DNA of 34,062 nt from Sulfuricella sp. (GCA_028714315.1 JAQTMN010000025.1:1-34062); one strand, 5' to 3'. Positions 1 through 7,115 are shown, counted from the first letter of the stretch. The notes: generated by a model not told the origin, from the sequence alone. Program-made: numbers and translations.

Positions 1-1
1 G

Positions 2-115
2 ACAGGGGCGTATACAATGGTGGAGATCGGGCGGCACTTCGGGGTTCACTACATGACCGTCAGTCGCGCCGTGCGGAAATTTGAAACCCACCGAAAAGAA
101 ATGTTGGAATGTTAG
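2..115 (+). pseudogene. RAYT (IS200-like) transposase C-terminal remnant, copy 1
   Basis: An open frame enters from the left edge and ends at TAG 113-115. It encodes 37 residues matching the helix-turn-helix tail of REP-associated tyrosine transposases (core EIGRHFGVHY, then TVSRAVRKFE). The same segment recurs at 340-453 with two base differences (a T for C near position 31 and an A for G near position 91). Only the DNA-binding tail is visible; the catalytic HUH/Tyr domain would lie outside the window. It is either the true 3' end of a transposase gene that starts upstream or a relic. The duplication next door favours a decaying locus. Confidence 0.55.
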
Positions 116-149
116 AACTGACCCCACGCTACTGCTGACCCCACGCTAC

Positions 150-285
150 TGCAAGACAACGACATGCTGAGCGAGGTTTCAAAGGCGCACCGAAGGTCTG
201 TTGCCTTGCCTCTGGAGTGCAAGACAACGACATGCTGAGCGAGGTTTCAAAGGCGCACCGAAGGTCTGTTGCCTTGCCTCTGGAG
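150..285. repeat. exact 68-bp tandem duplication
   Basis: Positions 150-217 and 218-285 are identical and directly adjacent. Each begins TGCAAGACAACG and ends CCTCTGGAG. The duplicated segment encodes part of the transposase tail (ending ...RRSVALPLE). Just before it, TGACCCCACGCTAC occurs twice (119-132 and 135-148). After the second transposase remnant, GACCCCACTCACGCTC occurs twice in a row. On a larger scale 1-127 matches 339-465, so the area has been duplicated at several scales, probably by slippage or unequal recombination. Confidence 0.85.
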
Positions 286-453
286 GAATACCAGATCAGT
301 CATTCGGATAGGGATGAAGCGATGGCTCAGGCTTACCTGACAGGGGCGTATACAATGGCGGAGATCGGGCGGCACTTCGGGGTTCACTACATGACCGTCA
401 GTCGCGCCGTGCGGAAATTTGAAACCCGCCGAAAAGAAATGTTGGAATGTTAG
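217..453 (+). pseudogene. RAYT (IS200-like) transposase C-terminal remnant, copy 2
   Basis: An open frame of 78 residues starts at GTG 217, which is created at the junction of the 68-bp duplication, and ends at TAG 451-453. The residues (LSEVSKAHRRSVALPLEEY, a short linker, then EIGRHFGVHY and TVSRAVRKFE) are the typical tail of IS200-like REP-associated transposases: a conserved KAxRR..PLxEY segment followed by a helix-turn-helix. There is no HUH motif or catalytic tyrosine, so this cannot transpose alone. The start codon lies at a duplication boundary without a good ribosome binding site, so expression is doubtful. RAYT proteins are known to act on REP palindromes, and palindromic repeats are abundant in this window. 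Confidence 0.6.
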
Positions 454-563
454 AACTGACCCCACTCACGCTCGACCCCACTCACGCTCTGCCGCCACGG
501 TGGCGGCGATTCCAACGCTTACGCTCCGGCAATTCCCGGCCCGTTGCCGATTGAAAAAAATCG

Positions 564-600
564 CCCGATTCGGCTGCGGGGGTGGCAGAATCGGGTTTTT
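564..600 (+). terminator. intrinsic terminator after the transposase remnant
   Basis: An 8-bp perfect stem, CCCGATTC (564-571) with GAATCGGG (588-595), encloses a G-rich 16-nt loop and is followed directly by five T residues (596-600). It faces the plus strand. It would stop transcription from the transposase remnants before the lipoprotein gene at 659. A second palindrome, GCCGCCAC/GTGGCGGC at 491-507, lies upstream and lacks a T tract. Confidence 0.6.
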
Positions 601-658
601 CTACAGGTTCGTTGGGCGGCTTTATTGCTATTTCTAAATTTCACGGGGAGGTTCAATA

Positions 659-1276
659 ATGCGTAAGACGGTTCTGTATCTCATCACAGTTCTCTTGATT
701 CAGGGTTGTGCCAGTGCGCCTACCAATGAAAGCGTGCGAAGTCTTAGTGTGTGCTGCAAGTCATTTTCAGAAATTCCGTATGTGCAGCTGGGCCTTGAAG
801 AGAAACAGTCCGTGCGGATCTCGGAAGACTCTCCCGTCTTCGAGTTTTCAGAAGGTAAAAGCCGATTTACCGCCTTTGAATTCAAGCCATCTGAGAGGGT
901 GAAGGCCGTTGATATCGATATCGCGGTGAGTTCTATCTATCTGCCGTCTGCCACCATCTTCCTCCCCAGTTTCGTCTTCCTGAACAGCGACAAACAGCCA
1001 ACAAGAACTGTTTCTGAAATACAGGTTCAGCAGCTTCACGATTTTTGGGCCGGAGAATACTTTTTCACTCGTGTCGAGGTAATGCCTGGTGAACGGTATT
1101 TGGTCGTTTACACCGATGCTAAGTCCCTTGGGCAAACCATACCCTTAGTGAAAGGCGGAGCGGGGAATTCCTTCCTGGCGGGTAAGACGCCAATATATGT
1201 TCCAGGTGGTGGCGGTGTCACGCATCAATTGCCACGAGACGCCATTGGCGTCATCTCACTGAAAGCGAAGAAGTGA
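659..1276 (+). CDS. MalM-like lipoprotein
   Basis: The protein has 205 residues. It starts with a lipoprotein signal peptide (basic MRK, hydrophobic stretch, lipobox LIQGC with the acylated Cys at residue 17), so it should be anchored to a membrane facing the periplasm. The rest resembles the MalM family of periplasmic proteins: a beta-rich segment (IYLPSATIFLPSFVFLNS), the pattern ERYLVVYTDAKSLGQT, then GAGNS. In enterobacteria malM lies in the maltose operon and its role is not well defined. No sugar-transport genes are nearby, so a maltose role is not supported here. The start is set by a strong GGGGAGG 8-12 bases upstream. Base composition is lower in GC than the downstream operon, and the borders resemble a gene cassette (see findings), suggesting transfer. 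Family call from remembered pattern only. Confidence 0.55.
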   Translation: MRKTVLYLITVLLIQGCASAPTNESVRSLSVCCKSFSEIPYVQLGLEEKQSVRISEDSPVFEFSEGKSRFTAFEFKPSERVKAVDIDIAVSSIYLPSATIFLPSFVFLNSDKQPTRTVSEIQVQQLHDFWAGEYFFTRVEVMPGERYLVVYTDAKSLGQTIPLVKGGAGNSFLAGKTPIYVPGGGGVTHQLPRDAIGVISLKAKK

Positions 1277-1693
1277 ATGCGTGCGTTATGCCACCAGCCG
1301 CCTAACCCATCGTTGCAGGGGACGCTCCGCCTATCTGGACTTGACTGGTCCGTGAGCGCCGGGTTCGGAGCACCCTAGAAAATATCTTTTTGGAATAGCC
1401 CCGGCAGCGAGCCCGACGGGGGAGAAGAACGGCAGATTGGGCGGCGTGAAGCCTGCCGCTGCGGCAAGCTCCGGCCGAAAGCGGACGAATGCCGGAGGAT
1501 TTTCGGCCAATGCCCGCGATTTTTCGCAAGTGCGTCCCTCCGCATGTGGGCGCTGATGCCCCGCCGCCAGTGAATCAACACCTCGGCCCTTAAACTTGCC
1601 ACCCTTGTCAACCCGGAAAATATGGTGTAAAAAGCGTATCCAACACGGACATTTATGTCCTTATATCCCGTAACACTCAAGGGGATCTGGTTG
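1277..1693. other. gap with a possible half attC site
   Basis: This 417-base gap has no convincing gene. At 1300-1330 it contains GCCTAAC followed by CCATCGTTGCAGGGGACG, which looks like the left half of an integron attC site (R'' core plus L'' arm). The matching right half (a GTTRRRY core with a complementary arm) was not found downstream. The remainder is GC-rich with scattered short palindromes (for example CTGCCGCTGCGGCAAG near 1457) and then turns AT-richer before the gene at 1694. Confidence 0.35.
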
Positions 1694-2008
1694 ATGAAAA
1701 ACGAGCGTTCCATTTTGCAGATCCCATTTTATTTCAGGGGATTGCCGTCATGTTTTCACATTGACGGCAAGACTGCGGAATCGTTGAAACAGCAATTTGC
1801 CGATCGGCTTGAGGCTTGGGTGCAAAATCAGGCCGACGCTATCGTCGCTGAAGAGCCCGGAGTTTCGTGGCTGGATCTGCATCGAAAACTCAAATCCCGC
1901 CTGACCAAACAAAACGCCCCTTCCAATTCCCTGGCAGCCGCATTTCGCGGCAAGAGCGCGCTGGCGAGTGAACGCGTTCCGCAATACCTGTTGAACAGCA
2001 TGCTGTAA
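1694..2008 (+). CDS. small hypothetical protein
   Basis: The encoded protein has 104 residues and no family I recognise. ATG 1694 is preferred over an upstream in-frame start at 1655 because AAGGGGA sits about 8 bases before it. There is no signal peptide or membrane segment. The middle (KTAESLKQQFADRLEAWVQNQADAIV) should form an amphipathic helix, and the C-terminal third is basic. It stands alone, with about 400 bases free upstream and 300 downstream, and codon use is less GC-biased than in the pilus operon. It may be an accessory or orphan gene. Whether it is expressed cannot be judged. Confidence 0.5.
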   Translation: MKNERSILQIPFYFRGLPSCFHIDGKTAESLKQQFADRLEAWVQNQADAIVAEEPGVSWLDLHRKLKSRLTKQNAPSNSLAAAFRGKSALASERVPQYLLNSML

Positions 2009-2316
2009 AAAATCGCCCGCCACGTCCACCGCAGCTCATCCCAGAAAATGATCGCGTCTTGTCAGCTTCTTCTTTACCGCGTATTCCAGCTCTGAAAAAC
2101 CAGCCTGTACCGCCTTATTCACAATATTTCAATTGGTTATATTTCTCATGTTTACAGCAAAAATAACGCAGCAGCCTAATAAATCAGTGTTTCCTTAGCC
2201 CGTATCGCAACAAATAATGGCGAAGTTGCCCTCTTGATTCCGTATCCGGATACTGGGTTTAAAATGAAAACCAATTCGAAAATTTGAATTGCCCTTAAAC
2301 TCATCACCGCCACAAC
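2009..2316. other. AT-rich intergenic region upstream of the diguanylate cyclase
   Basis: No gene is visible in these 308 bases. The second half is AT-rich, as expected for a promoter region. A weak sigma70-like pair is TTGATT (2234-2239) and TTTAAA (2258-2263) with an 18-base gap. The short palindromes ATCCGGAT (2244-2251) and AATTCGAAAATTTGAATT (2273-2290) could be protein-binding sites, but nothing ties them to a regulator. No clear Shine-Dalgarno sequence precedes the ATG at 2317. Confidence 0.3.
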
Positions 2317-3234
2317 ATGAAGAAATCGGAAACCGATGGAGCCGTCTCGAGATCGCATGACATTCAATCCATTCTGCAGACAGTAAAAGACCTCGATAAC
2401 GGCATCATCAATCACTTGGCGTGGAAGAAAAAGCTGCATCACACCCTGGTATGCCAGGAACCCCCGGACGCGAATAATCTGGCCGAGGATGCCCATTGCA
2501 AATGCAAATTCGGCGGCTGGTATCATCGTGAAGGCGGGCATCCCGAATTGGTGGAATTTCCAGGGTTCAGGAAAATCGGCGCCCTGCACAAAGCGATGCA
2601 CGATGCCGCCCGCTCTCTGTTGCAGTTGAAAGTCGGCCAGTCCGCGATTTCCACCCACGACTACAACGCGTTCATGGATCCGGCGATCGCGTTGAAGGCG
2701 GAGATTCGCAACCTGCAGGACGCGCTGATCAAGAATGTCTGCTCCATCGACCAGCTGACTGGCGCGTGGAATCGGCATTGGCTCTATGCCAAGCTGGCCA
2801 AGGAATACGAGCGCATGATCCGCAAAGGCGACCTGTGCTATATCTGCATGGTGGACCTGGACCATTTCAAATCGATCAACGATGCCTATGGCCACGGCGC
2901 GGGCGACGAGGTACTGAAGGCCACGGTCCGTATTTTCTCCAGCCAGTTGCGCAAGTACGACACCATTTTCCGCTATGGCGGCGAGGAATTCCTGATTTGC
3001 ATGCCCCACACCCAGGCCGACGACGTCGAATCGATCCTGAACCGCTTGCGAACCGCGCTCGAACAAGCCGCCATCCCATTGTCCGATGGAGAGAGCGTAT
3101 CCGTCACCGCTTCTTTCGGCGTCGCGCTGATGCTGGACGGGATGTCCATTTCGGACGCCATCGAGTCGGCGGACCATGCGCTTTTCGTGGCCAAGGCCAG
3201 CGGGCGTAACCGCGTCTACCTCTGCGGCGGCTGA
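2317..3234 (+). CDS. dgcZ: zinc-sensing diguanylate cyclase (CZB-GGDEF, DgcZ type)
   Basis: The protein has 305 residues, close to E. coli DgcZ (296). The N-terminal half is a chemoreceptor zinc-binding (CZB) domain. The four expected zinc ligands align as His33, Cys63 (in CKCKFGGW), His91 and His95 (HKAMH). The C-terminal half is a GGDEF domain with the active-site motif GGEEF at 221-225, so it should make cyclic-di-GMP from GTP. An RxxD product-inhibition site (RKYD, 212-215) sits exactly five residues before GGEEF, so feedback inhibition is likely. There is no membrane segment, so the enzyme is cytoplasmic. In the family, zinc represses activity. It stands alone about 740 bases upstream of, and co-directional with, the tad pilus locus, so a role in surface attachment is plausible but inferred. 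Confidence 0.85.
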   Translation: MKKSETDGAVSRSHDIQSILQTVKDLDNGIINHLAWKKKLHHTLVCQEPPDANNLAEDAHCKCKFGGWYHREGGHPELVEFPGFRKIGALHKAMHDAARSLLQLKVGQSAISTHDYNAFMDPAIALKAEIRNLQDALIKNVCSIDQLTGAWNRHWLYAKLAKEYERMIRKGDLCYICMVDLDHFKSINDAYGHGAGDEVLKATVRIFSSQLRKYDTIFRYGGEEFLICMPHTQADDVESILNRLRTALEQAAIPLSDGESVSVTASFGVALMLDGMSISDAIESADHALFVAKASGRNRVYLCGG

Positions 3235-3308
3235 CGGTTCGGGCCGGAAATTTCGTTACAAATCCCGGCTGAACAACCGTTCCCGGCAACGGTGAAATAC
3301 CGCACGAA

Positions 3309-3329
3309 ACGCAACGTTGCGTGCTTTTT
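3309..3329 (+). terminator. probable intrinsic terminator of the diguanylate cyclase gene
   Basis: A perfect palindrome ACGCAACGTTGCGT (3309-3322) is followed by GC and five T residues (3325-3329). The effective stem is 5 bp with a four-base loop, so it is modest in strength. Its place 75 bases after the stop at 3234 fits termination of that gene. Confidence 0.4.
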
Positions 3330-3353
3330 GCCGGCACACCGGTTTTTCAACCT

Positions 3354-3464
3354 AACGGTCATGGCGAATCGCCGCCCCGAATGATGAAACAGCGCCCTGT
3401 GGGTCAGGCTTCAGCCTGACTTGTACGGCTGAAGCCGTACCCACAACAGCGAGTTTCACGCTAA
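3354..3464 (+). repeat. modular palindromic repeat, copy A1
   Basis: This is one of five copies of an intergenic repeat with conserved ends. The left end is AACGGTCATGGCGAATCGCC with ATGATGAAACAGCG shortly after; the right end is GCGAGTTTCACGCTAA. The interior is a three-way structure. The outer stem TGTGGGT (3398-3404)/ACCCACA (3439-3445) holds hairpin A (TCAGGCT-TC-AGCCTGA, 3404-3419) and hairpin B (GTACGGCT-GA-AGCCGTAC, 3423-3440). In copies A3 and A4 the two hairpins occur in the opposite order. No coding potential. It resembles REP/BIME-type elements. Confidence 0.85.
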
Positions 3465-3475
3465 AACCTCATTTG

Positions 3476-3599
3476 AACCACGGAGATCACGGAGAACACG
3501 GAGCAACACAAAGCGTTTCGAGAAATATTGAGCAGTCACCCAATGGGGTATAACGCCGGCGCCGCAATGCATTGATTTTTCTCCGTGTTCTTCGTGGTT
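3476..3599. repeat. CACGGAG-type short repeats in inverted arrangement
   Basis: The left arm AACCACGGAGATCACGGAG continues into AACACGGAG (3476-3503): three tandem 9-10-base units around CACGGAG. The right arm CTCCGTGTTCTTCGTGGTT (3581-3599) is the reverse complement of AACCACGAAGAACACGGAG, an imperfect partner of the left arm. About 80 bases of non-coding DNA lie between. The rest of the gap to about 3770 shows no gene I can support. Similar CACGGAG repeats are common between genes in environmental proteobacteria (general knowledge). Confidence 0.6.
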
Positions 3600-3890
3600 G
3601 ACTGCTTTTTTAGGTTCAATCCTCCCTCCGACAAGCCCCCCCTCCGCCGCCTCGTCGATGTCCGCAAGGCGATAAGTGCGGATACGCCACTCCCATTCCC
3701 GCAATACGCCCCCCAAGGCCGTTCGACGTAGCACATTCCTCGGATATCTGGCGTTTCTTTCCGCAGAAGACACGGTACAAAAAATTTCCTATTGAAAAAT
3801 TTTCAATGCAATCAAATACAAGGCAAATTCAATGCCGGGAATATGACAGCCAGTTGGTTGCAAATTTCCAACATGTCAACTAAAAAAAAG

Positions 3891-3935
3891 TGAACGGTAA
3901 TTTTTCTGAAACAGATTTGTAAATAAAACCGTTCA
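3891..3935 (+). promoter_or_regulatory. inverted repeat in the flp leader
   Basis: TGAACGGT (3891-3898) and ACCGTTCA (3928-3935) are exact reverse complements flanking a 29-base AT-rich segment that includes TTGTAAATAAAA. They lie 43 bases before the pilin start. They could be a two-site operator around the promoter or the stem of an RNA hairpin in the leader of the pilus operon. No specific regulator can be named. Confidence 0.4.
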
Positions 3936-3977
3936 TTCGTTTTTAACCGCATCGATTTTCTTGGAATGGAGGACATC

Positions 3978-4166
3978 ATGGAAAAGTTGATTCTTGGAAC
4001 CAAGCATTTTCTGCAGGATGAAGATGGTCTGGCGATGGTGGAATACGGCCTGCTCGCCGCCCTGATATCCGTAGCGGCTGTCCTGGCAATCACCAACGTC
4101 GGCGCCAAGGTGACGACTACGTTCAATACGCTTTGCCAAAAGCTGAATAACAACACTGCCTGCTGA
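3978..4166 (+). CDS. flp: Flp-type pilin precursor
   Basis: The precursor has 62 residues from ATG 3978, preferred because GGAGG lies about 6 bases upstream; an in-frame ATG at 3966 would place that sequence inside the gene. The short leader ends at Gly17 in QDEDG. The mature protein starts LAMVEYGLL, with Glu at +5 and Tyr at +6, the hallmark of Flp/Tad pilins. A hydrophobic helix follows (LLAALISVAAVLAITNVG), then a short polar tail with two cysteines (TLCQKLNNNTAC). The pilin is cut by the TadV peptidase, whose gene begins 2 bases downstream, and polymerises into the type IVc pilus used for adherence. It is the first gene of the operon. Confidence 0.93.
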   Translation: MEKLILGTKHFLQDEDGLAMVEYGLLAALISVAAVLAITNVGAKVTTTFNTLCQKLNNNTAC

Positions 4167-4167
4167 C

Positions 4168-4758
4168 ATGGCTGACCAATGGGCTGCCGGGCTGGAGATA
4201 CTCTCCATCCTGTTTTCGGATGCGAGGATCAGCCTGCTGCTGGGGCTGCTCCTCGCGGCGGCCCTTACCGATTCGATACATTACCGGATACCCAACCTGC
4301 TGGTCTTTCCGGGAGCGGCGTTCGGGCTGTTTTACAACGCGGTATTTTCCGGCGGCCTGGGGCTCGTCGGCGCGCTGGAAGGGATGGGCATGGGACTGGC
4401 GCTGTTGCTGCCGTTCTATCTGCTGCGCGCGATGGGTGCGGGCGACGTCAAGCTGATGGCCATGACCGGCGCCTTTCTCGGACCTTGGGATACGTTGGGG
4501 GCGGCGCTGGGCACTTTCCTGGCGGGCGGCGTGCTCGCACTGTTAATCACGCTGAGGGCGAAAGCCATCGGACGCATGTTCCGAAACATCAAAACCATGT
4601 TCGTTGGAAGCTTTTTCAAGCTGGCCATGGGAGAGTTGCCGGCAGTGGAAGCTCCTGCGGTCTCGGCGGGAAAGCTGCCCTACGGTGCGGCCATTGCGCT
4701 GGGCACATCCGGGTTCATCGTGCTCCACGGATTCGGATTTTTCTACTGGTACTCGTGA
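4168..4758 (+). CDS. tadV: Flp prepilin peptidase (A24 aspartic protease)
   Basis: The peptidase has 196 residues, the short TadV/CpaA form without the N-terminal methylase domain of PilD. It is an inner-membrane protein with about six hydrophobic helices. The two catalytic aspartates are visible: Asp35 in LTDSIHYRIPN and Asp93 in the GxGD motif (GAGD, 90-93, followed by VKLMA). It removes the leader of Flp and probably processes the TadE/TadF pseudopilins. The start is one base after the flp stop codon, so the two are translationally linked. Compared with many TadV proteins, a C-terminal extension of about 45 residues ends in one more hydrophobic helix. Confidence 0.9.
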   Translation: MADQWAAGLEILSILFSDARISLLLGLLLAAALTDSIHYRIPNLLVFPGAAFGLFYNAVFSGGLGLVGALEGMGMGLALLLPFYLLRAMGAGDVKLMAMTGAFLGPWDTLGAALGTFLAGGVLALLITLRAKAIGRMFRNIKTMFVGSFFKLAMGELPAVEAPAVSAGKLPYGAAIALGTSGFIVLHGFGFFYWYS

Positions 4759-4776
4759 GCAGCACAAATTGGTTTT

Positions 4777-4813
4777 GGGGTTGAAATACCCCGCCTCGAC
4801 TACCCGGTAGTCG
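4777..4813 (+). other. two hairpins between tadV and the AAA ATPase gene
   Basis: GGGGT/ACCCC (4777-4781 with 4788-4792) and CGACTACC/GGTAGTCG (4797-4804 with 4806-4813) lie in the 79-base gap. The second is followed by A residues rather than T, so it is not a normal terminator for the plus strand. These hairpins may stabilise or process the mRNA so that the abundant pilin message is separated from the rest of the operon (inference). Confidence 0.3.
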
Positions 4814-4837
4814 AAAAAAACAGGGAGGATAACAACA

Positions 4838-6160
4838 ATGATGCCTAACCTTTCCTCACGCCATGACGTGGTGCAGCTGGATCAACACAGCCGGGCGCGC
4901 GTTCCGCGAACGCCCCAGACGATCGAGGAAACCGGGCTCAATTTCTCGTTCCTGGTCGAGCTCCTGACAAAAATCCTGTTTCTCGGCGGCCAGATGCGCC
5001 TGCTGGAACTGGCCCGCCACTCCCGGCTTCCGGTGGCGGTGCTGGAGCCGCTGCTCGCCTTCATGCGCGCCGAACACGCATGCGAGATCGTCCGCCGCAG
5101 CGAAGCCGAAACCGCCGTGGTTTATGCACTGACCGACCTCGGCCGCGAGCGTGCCCATGAGTTCCGGCAGCGAAGCCAATATGCCGGACCCGCGCCGGTG
5201 GCCCTGCAAACTTACATCGACCAGATTACCCGCCAGTCGATCGGGAACATGGCCGTGACCCTCGAAACGACGCGGCAGGCCTTCGACGGCGTGGTCGTCC
5301 GCGAGCAGGTCCGGAACCAGTTCGGCGCGGCGATGAATTCGGGGCGCGCGATCTTCGTCTACGGCCCGGCGGGCAGCGGCAAAACCTTCATCGCCGAGCG
5401 GCTGGTTGGCCTGCTGTCCGGAGATGTCGCCATCCCCTACGCCATCGCGGTGGACAACGAGGTGATCCAAGTCTTCGACCCGCTGGCGCACCAGCCGCTG
5501 GAAAAAGAAGCCGGCCCGGGCAACCAGCTCGACCTGGGGAAAAACGACGATGCCCGCTGGGTGCTGTGCCGCCGGCCGGTCTTGCTCACCGGCGGGGAGC
5601 TCACGCTCTCCATGCTCGATCTGGAATTCAACCAGAGATCGGGCTTCTACCAGGCACCGCCGCAGGTGAAGGCCAACAATGGCCTGCTGATCATCGACGA
5701 CCTGGGACGGCAACTGGTCTCGGCCCAGGATCTGATGAACCGCTGGATCGTCCCACTCGACCGGCACGTGGACCACCTGGCGCTTCACACCGGCAAGAAG
5801 TTCGCGATCCCGTTCGACGTCATCGTGGTGTTCTCCTCCAACCTCTCGCCCAAAGAGTTCGCCGACGGGGCCTTCCTGCGGCGCCTGGGCTACAAAATTC
5901 ATGTCGGCCCGCTGGAGGAAGCCGAGTACCGGGCGATTTTCCGGCAGGTGTGCGACGAGATGGGCATCCCCTTTTCCGAATCCGCCTTGGACTATCTTCT
6001 GCGCGAACGCCACTACAAGGAAGGGCGTCCCCTGCTGGCCAGCGTTCCACGCGACATCCTCGGCCAGGTCAGGGATCTGGCCCGTTTTTGCGAAACCGAT
6101 CCGGAGTTGTCCGAGCAGTCGCTGGACCAGGCATGGGAGAACTATTACATCCGCGAGTAA
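4838..6160 (+). CDS. AAA-family ATPase of the Tad locus
   Basis: The protein has 440 residues and no signal or membrane segment. The first 130 or so look like a winged-helix or other small helical domain (LLTKILFLGGQMRLLELARHS). An AAA ATPase core follows, with Walker A GPAGSGKT at 176-183 and Walker B GLLIIDD at 282-288. A sensor-like SSN (VVFSSNLS) and an arginine-rich stretch (FLRRLGYKI) come later. A strong AGGGAGGAT precedes ATG 4838. It is not one of the named Tad proteins: TadA is separate at 12460. Similar ATPases occur inside tad loci of some beta- and deltaproteobacteria as I recall, but I know no established function. It may remodel or regulate the assembly machine. Call of ATPase secure, role unknown. 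Confidence 0.75.
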   Translation: MMPNLSSRHDVVQLDQHSRARVPRTPQTIEETGLNFSFLVELLTKILFLGGQMRLLELARHSRLPVAVLEPLLAFMRAEHACEIVRRSEAETAVVYALTDLGRERAHEFRQRSQYAGPAPVALQTYIDQITRQSIGNMAVTLETTRQAFDGVVVREQVRNQFGAAMNSGRAIFVYGPAGSGKTFIAERLVGLLSGDVAIPYAIAVDNEVIQVFDPLAHQPLEKEAGPGNQLDLGKNDDARWVLCRRPVLLTGGELTLSMLDLEFNQRSGFYQAPPQVKANNGLLIIDDLGRQLVSAQDLMNRWIVPLDRHVDHLALHTGKKFAIPFDVIVVFSSNLSPKEFADGAFLRRLGYKIHVGPLEEAEYRAIFRQVCDEMGIPFSESALDYLLRERHYKEGRPLLASVPRDILGQVRDLARFCETDPELSEQSLDQAWENYYIRE

Positions 6161-6217
6161 GGCGGCGGCTCCGGCGAGTGCGCATTGAAACGTAACCATT
6201 AAGCAGCGAGGGATCAA

Positions 6218-7069
6218 ATGAAAAATCCAAGGGCAGTAATGATGATCGTGGTCTCGGTATTGATCGGCTTCGCCGCCGTCATCATGGCGATGCGCTGGAT
6301 ATCGCAGCAGGCCTCGGTGGCCACCAACAAGGTGGTGGTCGCGGCGGTGGACATCCAGTTGGGCAGCCGGCTCAACCCGGAAATGTTGAAGCTGACGGAC
6401 TGGCCGAGGGGCAGCATGCCTCCCGGAGCGGTCAACGACCCCAAGGAACTGGATACCCGCGTGCTCAAAACCAGCGTGCTCCGCGGCGAGCCGGTGCTGG
6501 AATCCAAGCTCGCCCCGCTCGGCACCAAGGGCGGCTTGTCGGCGGTGGTGGCGGAGGGAAAGCGCGCCATGACGGTCCGGGTGAACGACGTCATCGGCGT
6601 CGCGGGATTTGCCCTTCCCGGAAACTACGTGGACATCCTGGTGAGCACGGAGGCGGACCGGGGCAAGGGCGGCGGCAGCACGGAAGACAAGAAGATTTCC
6701 AAGATCGTCCTGGAACACATCCTGGTTCTGGCTGTAGCGCAGGAAGCCGGCCGGGATGAAACCAAGCCGCGGGTGGTGAGCGCGGTGACCCTGGAAGTCA
6801 CCCCGGAGGAAGCGGAAAACCTCGACCTGGCGCGCTCCATCGGCCAGTTGTCGCTGGTGCTGAGAAACCAGATCGACAAGATGCCGGTTGGCACGGAGGG
6901 CGCGATGAAAGTCAGCCTGCTAAAGCGGGCGCCCGAGCCGGAAACGAAGCCGGAAAAGCAGGCGGCGCCGAAGAGAGCACCGGCCCGCCACGTCAAACAA
7001 GCACTTCCGAAAGACAAAGACCGGGTGCAGGTGATCAAGGGCGTGCAGGAATCCAGCGTGGTTTTCTGA
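6218..7069 (+). CDS. rcpC: pilus assembly protein RcpC/CpaB
   Basis: The protein has 283 residues. A single N-terminal hydrophobic segment (about 8-25) anchors it in the inner membrane with the rest in the periplasm. A SAF domain follows (VVVAAVDIQLGSRLNPEML...), then the RcpC/CpaB domain, whose signature TVRVNDVIGVAGFALPGNYV includes the conserved PGxxVDIL. The C-terminus is rich in Lys, Pro and Ala, typical of a flexible tail. In the family it works with the RcpA secretin at the outer-membrane channel of the Flp pilus. It lies 57 bases after the ATPase gene and 46 before the secretin gene, in normal tad order. GCAGCGAGGGATC serves as ribosome binding region. Confidence 0.9.
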   Translation: MKNPRAVMMIVVSVLIGFAAVIMAMRWISQQASVATNKVVVAAVDIQLGSRLNPEMLKLTDWPRGSMPPGAVNDPKELDTRVLKTSVLRGEPVLESKLAPLGTKGGLSAVVAEGKRAMTVRVNDVIGVAGFALPGNYVDILVSTEADRGKGGGSTEDKKISKIVLEHILVLAVAQEAGRDETKPRVVSAVTLEVTPEEAENLDLARSIGQLSLVLRNQIDKMPVGTEGAMKVSLLKRAPEPETKPEKQAAPKRAPARHVKQALPKDKDRVQVIKGVQESSVVF

Positions 7070-7115
7070 GGCAGCGAAAAATCACCTCATAACAACCCAT
7101 AGAAGGGAAAACAAG

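Noticed and set aside
3456-3773. Possible 105-residue protein on the minus strand
   Set aside because: It runs through the CACGGAG inverted repeat and the end of repeat A1, has no recognisable family, and the reading simply translates repeat units.
4797-4820. Intrinsic terminator after tadV
   Set aside because: The stem is followed by A residues on the plus strand, and the T run precedes the stem on the minus strand, so it does not fit a terminator in either direction.
4856-6718. A 620-codon open frame on the minus strand
   Set aside because: It lies opposite the AAA ATPase and rcpC genes. The residue pattern is rich in His, Asp, Gln and Val as expected for the antisense of GC-rich coding DNA, and no domain is visible.
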